DNA of 64,000 bases from assembly GCA_035363115.1 (NCBI GenBank), contig DAOSEM010000001.1, forward strand, positions 310,001 to 374,000. The letters are read 5' to 3'. The position numbers were made by a program, and so were the translations under genes. The notes below the pieces were generated by a model. The model did not search any database. It was not told where the DNA came from and was given only the letters and a program-made list of their open reading frames with translations. Positions 53,562-61,192 of the stretch are shown in pieces (position 1 is the first letter of the stretch; the number at the start of each line of letters is the position of its first letter). This stretch comes from Syntrophales bacterium. GTDB lineage: Bacteria > Desulfobacterota > Syntrophia > Syntrophales > PHBD01.

Positions 53562-55972
53562 AGAATAGAAGGACAGCGGCAAAACGATCGATCCGGAATA
53601 TCGTGAGCGAGCGGATCCTGATCCTCGACGGGGCCACGGGGACGGAGCTCCAGAAGCGGGGAATGCCCGCCGGGGTCTGCCCCGAGGTGTGGTGTCTCGA
53701 GCACCCGAGGCACACCGGGGAGATCCACCGGGCCTACGCCAGGGCAGGATCGGATGTCATCTTCACCTGTACCTTCGGGGCCAACCGCCTCAAGATGGAG
53801 ACGTACGGCATTGCGGGTGTGCGGGAGATCAACCGGGACCTGGCCCGCCTGGCGCGGGAGGCCGCCGGCCCCGGCGTGTTCGTCTTCGGGGACATCGGAT
53901 CCACGGGCCGGTTCGTCGAGCCCTTCGGCCCCCTCGGGTTCGAGGAGGCCGTGGCGATCTTCCGGGAGCAGGTGCGGGGTCTCCTGGAGGGCGGCGCCGA
54001 CGGGTTTGCCGTCGAGACCATGATCGACATCCAGGAGGCCCGGGCGGCCCTCCTGGCGATCCGCGAAGAATCCGATGCCTTTGCCATCGTGTCCATGACC
54101 TATGAAGCCGACGGACGGACCCTTGGCGGGACGGACCCGCTGACGGCCCTGGCGATCCTCCAGGGTCTCGGGGCCGACGCCGTTGGCTGCAACTGCTCCG
54201 TGGGACCCGAGGCGATGGCGGAAATGGTCCGGGCCGTGAAGCCCTATGCGAAGGTCCCCCTCGTCGCCAAACCGAATGCGGGCCTGCCCCGCCTTGTTGA
54301 GGGACGGACCGTTTTCGACATGACGCCCGATGCCTTCGCCCGTGCGGCCGTTACAATGGTTGAGGCGGGAGGAAACCTCCTGGGCGGCTGCTGCGGGACG
54401 ACGCCGGAGCATATCCGCGCCCTCGCCGATGCGGTCCGGGACCGGAAGCCCGGGGCGCCGAACCGCCGGCCCCCGGCCGTGCTCAGCAGCGCCCGGGGCT
54501 GCCGGGTTCTCGAAGACGGTCCCCTGATGATCGTGGGCGAGCGGATCAACCCCACCGGCAAGAAAGCCCTCCAGGAGGAGCTCCGGGCGGGAAGCATGGA
54601 GACGGTCCGCCGGATGGCCCGCGAACAGGAGGAGGCCGGGGCGGATCTCCTGGACGTCAACGTCGGCGTCCCCGGCATCGACGAGGTGAAGACCGTCCGG
54701 GAGGTGATCGGCAGTGTCATCAGCGTCACCGCCCTGCCCCTGGTGATCGACTCCTCCCGGGTGGAGACCATCGAGGCGGCCCTTCGGCTTTACCCCGGCC
54801 GGGCCTTGATCAATTCGATCTCGGGGGAGAGGGACAAGCTCGACCGGCTGCTGCCGCTGGCCGCCCGCTACGGGGCCATGTTCATCCTCCTTCCCCTGAA
54901 GGGCCGCGAGGTGCCGGAGACCTTCGAGGAGCGGCGGGAGATCGTCCGCGAGGTCCTGAGGGAAGCGAAACGGTATGGGCTGACGAAGGAAGACGCCGTT
55001 GTGGACGCCCTGGTGATGACCGCCGCGTCGAGGCCCGCGGCGCCCCGGGAGACCCTGCGGACCGTGGAGTGGTGCGCCCGCAGCCTGCGCTGCCGGACGA
55101 TCGTGGGGCTCTCCAACGTGTCCTTCGGGCTGCCGGAACGGCGGTGGATCAACGGGTCCTTTCTGGCCATGGCGCAGACCCTGGGCCTGACGATGGCTAT
55201 CGCCAACCCGGGGCAGGAAGAGCTCATGAGCCTGAAGATGGCCGGCGACGTCCTCCTGGCGAAGGACCGGAATGCCGCCGCCTATGTCCGGCGCTTCTCC
55301 GCAATCCGGAAGGAGCCGGAGCCGGCGGCCGCTGCGGATCCCGCCCGGCGGGTGGCCGACGCCATCCTGGAGGGGGACCGCGACGCCGTGGTCGCCCGCG
55401 TCGAGGAGGCCCTGTCCGCGGGCATCGGTGTCGGGGATCTGGTGGAGGGCACGATGATCCCGGCGGTAGTCCGGGTGGGGGACCTCTACGAGCAGAAGCG
55501 CTACTTCCTGCCCCAGCTCATCGCCGGGGCGGAGGCCATGCAGCGGGCCATGGATCACCTGGAGCCCCGCCTCCGTGGGGATGCGGCCCGGGCCCCCAGG
55601 GGATCGGTCGTCCTGGCCACGGTGGAGGGGGACATCCACGACATCGGAAAAAACATCGTCTCCCTGATGCTCCGCAACGCCGGCTGGCGGGTGGTGGACC
55701 TGGGGAAAGACGTGAGCGCCGCCCGCATCGTCTCGGCCATGGAAGAAGTGCGGCCCCGGGCCGTGGGCCTGTCGGCCCTGATGACGACAACCATGGTTCA
55801 CATGAAGCAGGTGATCGACCTGGCCCGGGAAAATGGGTTCCGGACGCCGTTTCTTGTCGGCGGCGCCGTGGTCACCCGGGAGTACGCGGACTCGATCGGG
55901 GCCGCCTACGGGAAGGACGGCGTGGAGGCCGTCCGGGTCCTGGAGGCCCTGCCCCCAGCGGAGGATTCCTGA
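53558..55972 (+). CDS. metH: Cobalamin-dependent methionine synthase lacking the reactivation domain
   Basis: The 804-residue protein has a homocysteine methyltransferase domain (about 15-300, zinc cysteines Cys211, Cys278 and Cys279 in GCNCSVGPE and GGCCGTTPEH), a pterin-binding domain (about 320-580, IVGERINPTGKKAL and VNVGVPGIDEVK), a B12 cap and a B12-binding domain with DIHDIGKNIV, whose His694 is the expected cobalt ligand. It ends there, short of the approximately 1200 residues of E. coli MetH. The missing reactivation domain is encoded at 52451-53116. The ATG at 53558 overlaps the previous stop. Confidence 0.92.
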   Translation: MKNRRTAAKRSIRNIVSERILILDGATGTELQKRGMPAGVCPEVWCLEHPRHTGEIHRAYARAGSDVIFTCTFGANRLKMETYGIAGVREINRDLARLAREAAGPGVFVFGDIGSTGRFVEPFGPLGFEEAVAIFREQVRGLLEGGADGFAVETMIDIQEARAALLAIREESDAFAIVSMTYEADGRTLGGTDPLTALAILQGLGADAVGCNCSVGPEAMAEMVRAVKPYAKVPLVAKPNAGLPRLVEGRTVFDMTPDAFARAAVTMVEAGGNLLGGCCGTTPEHIRALADAVRDRKPGAPNRRPPAVLSSARGCRVLEDGPLMIVGERINPTGKKALQEELRAGSMETVRRMAREQEEAGADLLDVNVGVPGIDEVKTVREVIGSVISVTALPLVIDSSRVETIEAALRLYPGRALINSISGERDKLDRLLPLAARYGAMFILLPLKGREVPETFEERREIVREVLREAKRYGLTKEDAVVDALVMTAASRPAAPRETLRTVEWCARSLRCRTIVGLSNVSFGLPERRWINGSFLAMAQTLGLTMAIANPGQEELMSLKMAGDVLLAKDRNAAAYVRRFSAIRKEPEPAAAADPARRVADAILEGDRDAVVARVEEALSAGIGVGDLVEGTMIPAVVRVGDLYEQKRYFLPQLIAGAEAMQRAMDHLEPRLRGDAARAPRGSVVLATVEGDIHDIGKNIVSLMLRNAGWRVVDLGKDVSAARIVSAMEEVRPRAVGLSALMTTTMVHMKQVIDLARENGFRTPFLVGGAVVTREYADSIGAAYGKDGVEAVRVLEALPPAEDS

Positions 55973-55976
55973 AGCC

Positions 55977-56705
55977 ATGACGCAGATCCGCCTTCCCTCC
56001 CGGCAGAGGGACATCCGGATTTCTCTCCTGGTGTCGGCGGCCCTTCATGCCACCGTGGTGGTGCTCCTGCTTATGGCCACCGCCGAATCCGGCCTGCCGA
56101 AGCTCCTGAAGGCGGAGGGGACGAATCTGATCGTCTCCTGGATCTCCGTGGTGCCGGCGGTTCAAGAGACCGCTGTGGCTCCGGCGGGCAGGGCGGCTCC
56201 GCGCATTTCCACGCCGCCGGTTTCGGTTCCGCAAACGAAGGCGCTGCCCGGACCGCAGGAGGAACACGCGGCGCCCGAGGCGGCGGTGGAGGCAGGGCGG
56301 ATGACCTATACCCCGGCCGCCTTGACGGCTGCCGTATCGGGCCGGGTGGCGGGTGTCCCAGGCGTTCCGGCGGCGTCTGTACCGACCGGAAGCGGAGCCT
56401 CCGGGGCGGTTCCGACCGCGGCGCTTCCGCGCTACCGGGACAATGCCAGGCCCGCGTACCCGCTTGCGGCCCGGCTCCGCGGATACGAGGGGATGGTGCT
56501 CCTGTCCGTGGACGTGTCCGCCGAAGGCCGGGTGGACGGCCTCACGGTGAAGCGGTCGTCGGGTTACGAAGTCCTGGACCGGTCCGCCCTGGAGGCCGTC
56601 CGGACCTGGACGTTCGAGCCGGCCCGGCGGATGGGCCGGCCGGTCGGGATGCGCGTGGATATCCCCGTGAAGTTCGTACTCCACGGGGAGGAGTCCCTGT
56701 CCTGA
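55977..56705 (+). CDS. TonB-family energy transducer
   Basis: The 242-residue protein has one N-terminal membrane helix (ISLLVSAALHATVVVLLLM, with the conserved His), an Ala/Pro/Val-rich linker spanning the periplasm and a C-terminal TonB domain (ARPAYPLAARLRGYEGMVLLSVDV, then SGYEVLDRSALEAVRTWTFEPA). It transmits proton-motive force to outer-membrane receptors, usually with ExbB and ExbD, which are not in the window. It starts four bases after metH, raising the idea that it serves cobalamin uptake; that is inference. Confidence 0.85.
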   Translation: MTQIRLPSRQRDIRISLLVSAALHATVVVLLLMATAESGLPKLLKAEGTNLIVSWISVVPAVQETAVAPAGRAAPRISTPPVSVPQTKALPGPQEEHAAPEAAVEAGRMTYTPAALTAAVSGRVAGVPGVPAASVPTGSGASGAVPTAALPRYRDNARPAYPLAARLRGYEGMVLLSVDVSAEGRVDGLTVKRSSGYEVLDRSALEAVRTWTFEPARRMGRPVGMRVDIPVKFVLHGEESLS

Positions 56706-56731
56706 AATCTCTGATGGAGGAAATCGACCCT

Positions 56732-57304
56732 ATGGACCTGTCTCAAAGCCGGGATCGCCTGGCGGAGCTGATTCTCCGCCGATCCTTTCAATACCGGGAG
56801 GACCCGCCGTTCACCCTGGCCTCCGGGAAGACGAGCTTCTACTACTTCAACTGCAAGCCGGTGACCCTGGATCCCGAGGGGATGAACCTGATCGGCCGCG
56901 TCCTCTTCGGGATGGTCCGCGGCACCGGCGTCACCGCCGCCGGAGGCCTGACCCTGGGGGCGGATCCCCTGGCCAACGCCCTGTCGGTTATCTCGTTCCA
57001 GGAGGGCGAGCCGATCAAGTCGTTCATCGTCCGGAAGGACGTGAAGGCCCACGGGACAAAGAGCGCCGTCGAGGGGAACGTGGCGAAGGGAGAGCACGTG
57101 GTCGTCCTCGACGACGTCATCACGACGGGGGGATCGACGATCACGGCCATCGAGAGGGTCCGCGAGGCGGGCCTCATCGTGGACCGCGTCATCGCCCTCA
57201 TCGACCGGGAAGAGGGAGGGCGTGAAAACATCCTGGCCCTGGCGGGCCGCGTCGATGCCGTCTTCACCCGGACCGAGATCATGGAGCGGTACAAAAAAAG
57301 CTGA
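56732..57304 (+). CDS. pyrE: Orotate phosphoribosyltransferase
   Basis: The 190-residue enzyme makes OMP from orotate and PRPP. It has FTLASGKTSFYYFNCKPVTLDP, the segment GGLTLGADPLANALS, the flexible-loop lysine-histidine KDVKAHGTKS and the PRPP motif VVVLDDVITTGGSTI. The ATG at 56732 has GGAGG ten bases upstream; an ATG six codons earlier overlaps that site. Confidence 0.93.
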   Translation: MDLSQSRDRLAELILRRSFQYREDPPFTLASGKTSFYYFNCKPVTLDPEGMNLIGRVLFGMVRGTGVTAAGGLTLGADPLANALSVISFQEGEPIKSFIVRKDVKAHGTKSAVEGNVAKGEHVVVLDDVITTGGSTITAIERVREAGLIVDRVIALIDREEGGRENILALAGRVDAVFTRTEIMERYKKS

Positions 57305-57346
57305 GCCCCGCTGCTTTCAGGAGGAGCGGGTCCATCGCGGGCTCCA

Positions 57347-58639
57347 ATGCCGAAAGCAATGAAGAAATCAGCGAAAAACGGGCAGACCGCTTCGAAGATC
57401 CGTTCGATCGAGCAGCGTTACCGACGGATTTTTGAGGCGCTCAGCAAGTCGGAGCAGGAGAAGTCGGTCATCCTCGACGCCATGACCGAGCTGGTCCTGT
57501 ATCTCGATACGGACATGCGGATCATCTGGGCCAACAAGGCCATGCACGACGCCTTCCGCCTCGTGCCGGGCCGGTTGACCGGAAAGCACTGCTACCGGGC
57601 GCTGCACCGCCGAACCAGGACCTGCAGCATCTGCCCGGCGGAAAAAACCCTCGAATCCGGCGAGCCCCGGGAAGTCGTCGATTTTTCATCATACGGGAAA
57701 AACTGGGTGCTCCGCAGCTATCCCGTCCGGAATGAAAAGGACATTCTCACCGGCGTCGTCGAAATCGTCACGGACACCACCGAGCGCATCCGCGCCGAGG
57801 AGGCGATGCGCCTCTCGGAGCAGAGATACCGCGAGCTTTTCGAAAACGCCACCGACATCATCTTCATTCTGGACCTGAAAGGCCGGATCCTCTCCTGCAA
57901 CGCCTCCGTCTCCAGGACGTACGGCTACGAAAAGGAACAGCTCCTGGGGCGCAGCATCGAGACCCTTCTGGACCGGGACTATGTGCCCGTCGTCCGGGAC
58001 CTGATCCGGAAAAAGCGGGATGGCCTGCAGGTTCCGAACCCCATCGAATTTCTCACCTGCACAAAGGACGGCGGGATCGTCTGGCTGGAGGTGAGCGCCC
58101 GGATCGTGAAGGAAAACGGGCGGCAGGTGTCGATCCACGGCATTGCCCGCAACATCACCGAGCGCAAGCTGATGGAGGAGGCCCTGAAGAAGAGGGAGCG
58201 GGAGTTGGAGGAACAGTCCCGCAACCTGGAGGACGCCAACACGGCCCTGAAGGTTCTGCTCAAGCGCCGGGAAGAGGACAAGTCGGAGCTGGAGGAGAAG
58301 GTCACCTTCAACATGAGGGCGCTGATCCTGCCGTACATCGAAAACCTGAAGATCACCCATCTCGACAGCCACCAGCGGAATCAGCTCGACATCCTCGAGC
58401 GAAACACGAGCGAGATCGTTTCCCCGTTCCTGCGCACCCTCTCCTCGAAATACCCCAATCTCACGCCGATGGAGATCAAGGTGGTCAATTTCATCAAGGA
58501 AGGGCGCACGACGAAGGAAATGGCGGCTCTTCTGCACGCATCCGCCCGGACCGTGGAGGTCCACCGGGACAACATCCGGAAAAAGATCGGACTGAGGAAC
58601 CGGAAGGCGAATCTGCGGTCTCATCTGCTGTCTCTCTGA
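57347..58639 (+). CDS. PAS-PAS-LuxR transcriptional regulator
   Basis: The 430-residue protein has two PAS domains, the first with a Cys cluster (HCYRALHRRTRTCSICPAEKT), the second typical (LFENATDIIFILDLKGRILSCNA), then a coiled coil and a LuxR-type helix-turn-helix (LTPMEIKVVNFIKEGRTTKEMAALLHASARTVEVHRDNIRKKIGL). There is no kinase or receiver domain, so it is a one-component sensor-regulator. The PAS cysteines could hold a metal or redox cofactor. It precedes the selenoprotein cluster on the same strand and may control it through the palindrome at 58677-58693. Confidence 0.88.
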   Translation: MPKAMKKSAKNGQTASKIRSIEQRYRRIFEALSKSEQEKSVILDAMTELVLYLDTDMRIIWANKAMHDAFRLVPGRLTGKHCYRALHRRTRTCSICPAEKTLESGEPREVVDFSSYGKNWVLRSYPVRNEKDILTGVVEIVTDTTERIRAEEAMRLSEQRYRELFENATDIIFILDLKGRILSCNASVSRTYGYEKEQLLGRSIETLLDRDYVPVVRDLIRKKRDGLQVPNPIEFLTCTKDGGIVWLEVSARIVKENGRQVSIHGIARNITERKLMEEALKKRERELEEQSRNLEDANTALKVLLKRREEDKSELEEKVTFNMRALILPYIENLKITHLDSHQRNQLDILERNTSEIVSPFLRTLSSKYPNLTPMEIKVVNFIKEGRTTKEMAALLHASARTVEVHRDNIRKKIGLRNRKANLRSHLLSL

Positions 58640-58664
58640 TCGGCGGCGGTCCGCGAAGGCCGGC

Positions 58665-58694
58665 ACGTATTTGAACTACGTATAGAATACGTAA
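58665..58694. promoter_or_regulatory. TACGTAT palindrome and ACGTAT repeats, candidate operator
   Basis: TACGTAT at 58677-58683 and ATACGTA at 58687-58693 form a perfect 7-bp inverted repeat around AGA. A further ACGTAT lies at 58665-58670, giving ACGTA cores at 13- and 11-bp steps. The site is between the LuxR-type regulator and the C_GCAxxG_C_C gene. Such an array would suit a LuxR-family dimer; the match to this regulator is inferred. Confidence 0.5.
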
Positions 58695-58837
58695 TCTTTC
58701 CGGATTGCCCTGTTCCAGAATCGGTGGTTTTGTTCCATCATGCGTTACCCCGGGGGTTCCCGGCGCGGAAATTCGAGGGGGATTCTCCGTCTCCGGAGAG
58801 TTCTGTCAGCCTGTCCACTTAAGCGGGGGGAAAATCG

Positions 58838-59377
58838 ATGACGAAAGAAGAGAAGATCGAGGAAATCCGCCAGCGGGCCCGAAAGAATTTCTCGCTCGGA
58901 TACAACTGCGCCGAGTGCGTGACCGAGGCCATTCTTTCCCTTGTCGACACGGGGCTGCCGGCGGAGGTGAAGAAGTGCGCCACGGGCTTCGGCGGCGGGA
59001 TCGGGCTGTTCGGAGACACCTGCGGAGCGCTTGCCGGGGCCGTCATGGCCGTCAGCGCAGTCCACGGGAGAAGCAACCTTCCTGAAGGCGAGGGCAAGGA
59101 GGCGGTGAAGAAAGCCGCGGATCAGCTCTATGGAAGGCCCGGCCTGTACCGGCTGTTCAACATCATTCCCAACCGGTTCCAGACCAAGTACGGGAAAACC
59201 CTTTGCCGTGAGCTTACCACCCAGTGGCAGTCCACCTGGCTCTGCCGTGATCATGCGCTCTTCTGCAGGGATCTCATCACCGAGGCGGCGGGTATTGCGG
59301 GGGAGCTGGTTCTTTCCGACCGGGAGGCGCTGGCTTCGGGGAACTTCGGAACCAACGTCGAAAACCTGAAAGACTGA
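58838..59377 (+). CDS. C_GCAxxG_C_C family protein
   Basis: The 179-residue protein has the family's redox-type cysteine pattern: GYNCAECV (Cys24, Cys27), CATGFGGGIGLFGDTCGALAGAVM (Cys47 and Cys62), then LCREL, WLCRDHALFCRDL. The name comes from the GCAxxG motif variant seen near Cys62. The protein may bind a metal or cluster and is often found beside redox enzymes. Its stop lies 15 bp before the start of the selenoprotein gene, so the two are co-transcribed. Confidence 0.82.
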   Translation: MTKEEKIEEIRQRARKNFSLGYNCAECVTEAILSLVDTGLPAEVKKCATGFGGGIGLFGDTCGALAGAVMAVSAVHGRSNLPEGEGKEAVKKAADQLYGRPGLYRLFNIIPNRFQTKYGKTLCRELTTQWQSTWLCRDHALFCRDLITEAAGIAGELVLSDREALASGNFGTNVENLKD

Positions 59378-59392
59378 CAGGAGATCAACGAC

Positions 59393-60727
59393 ATGAGTCA
59401 ACGATTGGTGGTCATTGGTGGCGGGGCTGCAGGTCCTTCCACGGCGGCGGAAGCCAAGCGGAGGAACAAGTCTTTCGATGTATGCATGATCGAGGGCGGC
59501 GACTTTGTCTCCTATGCCGCCTGACCGATGCCTTATTACATCGGTGATGTAATCAAGGACTACAAGCGGTTGGTGATCCGGACGCCGGAAGAGTTCGGGA
59601 AGACGGGAATCGAGGTTAAGATCAGGACCCGGGCCCTTGATATTGATCTCCGGAAAGGACTGGTCCATCTGTCCGATGATTCCAGCATTCCCTATGACTT
59701 CCTGGTCATGGCGACGGGTGCTGAGGCCGTACGCCTGGATATCCCGGGGGCCGATCTGGAAGGAGTCTTCGTCCTGAGAAACCTGACGGATGCCCTGCGT
59801 TTCAAATCCTACCTGAACGAGCACAATTGCCGGAAGGCCGTTCTGATCGGCGGTGGTTTTATTGCGATGGAGATGTGCGAGGCCCTCAGGAACCTGGGAA
59901 TTGAGACAACCGTGATGATCCGGGGTTGCCGGCCGGTCACCCGCTGGGATCCCGAGTTCACGAACCTGATTGTCGAGGAGCTGAAGCAAAACGATGTGAC
60001 CTTTCTGCCGGAAACGAAGCCCCTGTCCATTGAAAGAGGAACGAACGGCGGACTTGTGCTGAACACGGACAAGGGCGAGGTGGCTGCCGACATTGTCTTG
60101 TCGGGAGTGGGCATACACAGCAGTACGAAGCTGGCGAAGGCCATCGGCCTGGAAATGGGGGCAAGCGGGGCCATCAAAGTGGATCATCGGCAGCGGACCT
60201 CCATCGAAGGGATCTACGCCGTCGGTGACTGCTGCGAGGTTTTTCACAAGGTTGCCGGGCGCTGGGTCTATTTGCCCCTGGGAGACATCGCCAACAAGCA
60301 GGGCCGGGTGGCCGGCCAGAATATCGGTGGACACATGGCGGAATTCCCGGGGGTTGTCGGTGCGCAATCGTTCAAGGTGTTCGATCTCGAGGTCGGGGCT
60401 GCGGGGCTGACAGAGGACGAGGCCGTCCGCTATGGATTCCAGCCGGTCAGCACGATGATCTGGGGTCTTCCCATCGGGCGCCCCATGTCGAGAGGCGAGA
60501 AGTTGGGCGTGAAACTCATTGCCGACAAAACCTCGGGAAGACTCCTCGGCGGACAATGCATCGGCGAAAAAGGAGCCATCCAGCGAACCTTTGCCCTGTC
60601 GGTTGCCCTGTGGTCGGAACTGAGCATCGACGAGGTGGGGTATCTGGACTTGCCCTACTCCCCGCCTTTCGGAGGTGCCTGGGACGCGATTCACGTTGTG
60701 GCCCAGTCCCTGCGGGCCAGGATGTAG
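59393..60727 (+). CDS. Selenocysteine-containing FAD-dependent CoA-disulfide-reductase-type oxidoreductase (in-frame UGA at 59522-59524)
   Basis: From the ATG at 59393 the frame reads MSQRLVVIGGGAAGPSTAAE (FAD motif), then FVSYAA, a UGA as codon 44, PMPYYIGDVIKD and on without break to a TAG at 60725-60727. Counting the UGA as an amino acid gives 444 residues, the same length as the paralogue at 23423-24757, whose residue 44 is the redox Cys in STAACPMPYFIGD. The NAD(P)H motif LIGGGFIAMEMCEAL, the second FAD motif IYAVGDCCEVFH and the dimer domain follow. AGGAGATCAACGAC gives a ribosome-binding site before 59393; a start at 59528, just after the UGA, has none and would delete the FAD site. 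A candidate SECIS hairpin lies at 59535-59553. The alternative, a broken gene, would not explain the exact Cys position. Sec machinery genes are not in the window. Confidence 0.88.
59535..59553 (+). promoter_or_regulatory. Candidate bacterial SECIS element
   Basis: ATTACATC at 59535-59542 pairs fully with GATGTAAT at 59546-59553 around a GGT loop. The loop starts 18 nt after the UGA, within the roughly 16-37 nt window reported for bacterial SECIS hairpins, and has G in its first positions as SelB requires. In the cysteine paralogue the matching bases (TATTTCATAGGCGATCTGATC region) do not pair this way, so the hairpin is specific to the UGA gene. Confidence 0.7.
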
Positions 60728-60814
60728 CCGGCAGGCATCCTGCCGGAAGGCAGGAAGGGCCGATGAGAGCGCCCCCTTGGGCAGATGAATGGCGGGACGG
60801 AAGGCAGGTACCGG

Positions 60815-61192
60815 ATGAAGAAAAAAGCGAAGAAAGCAGACACAAGCGCGGTTGAATCAGGGTTTGACGTGGTCAGCGTCCATATCGGGACAGAAGATCC
60901 GGTTGTCTACAGGGGACTGGGCGGAACGTTCGCCAGTTTCGCCGACAGCTGCCTTCGCAAGCGGGTCCTGCCGGGCTTCCATCAAAAGGGGCTGATCGCG
61001 GAAGCGGAGCCGAAAGAGTCGGGCCTTGTCCTCTGCTTATCCGGCAAGCGCAGCGAGAAAAGGCTTCGGGAAATCATGGACATCGCGTTGGTCAACACGG
61101 GAGCCTATCCTTCCAGGGGGGGGAAGGCTGGATTTTCCATAAACGTCACATCAAAGATGCAGGACGTGAAAAGGAGGAAATCATGGCTCTGA
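60815..61192 (+). CDS. Small unknown protein coupled to the dehydratase gene
   Basis: The 125-residue protein has a lysine-rich N-terminus (MKKKAKKADTS), a central IGTEDPVVYRGLGGTFASFAD and a late LREIMDIALVNTGAYPSRGGKAGFSINVTSK. No family was recognised. The start at 60815 has an AGGCAGGT-like site. It overlaps the dehydratase gene by 10 bp, so the two are translated together. Its position suggests an accessory or assembly role for that enzyme or for the selenoprotein upstream. Confidence 0.6.
   Translation: MKKKAKKADTSAVESGFDVVSVHIGTEDPVVYRGLGGTFASFADSCLRKRVLPGFHQKGLIAEAEPKESGLVLCLSGKRSEKRLREIMDIALVNTGAYPSRGGKAGFSINVTSKMQDVKRRKSWL

Noticed and set aside
59393..59524. Reading the UGA as a nonsense mutation and the gene as a pseudogene.
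   Set aside because: There is no other lesion in 444 codons, the UGA falls exactly at the redox Cys, and a SECIS-like hairpin follows; Sec explains all three.
59528..60727. Reading the second flavoprotein as a normal gene starting at the ATG at 59528.
   Set aside because: That start has no ribosome-binding site, follows the UGA directly and removes the FAD-binding motif and the active site, which are present upstream in the same frame.
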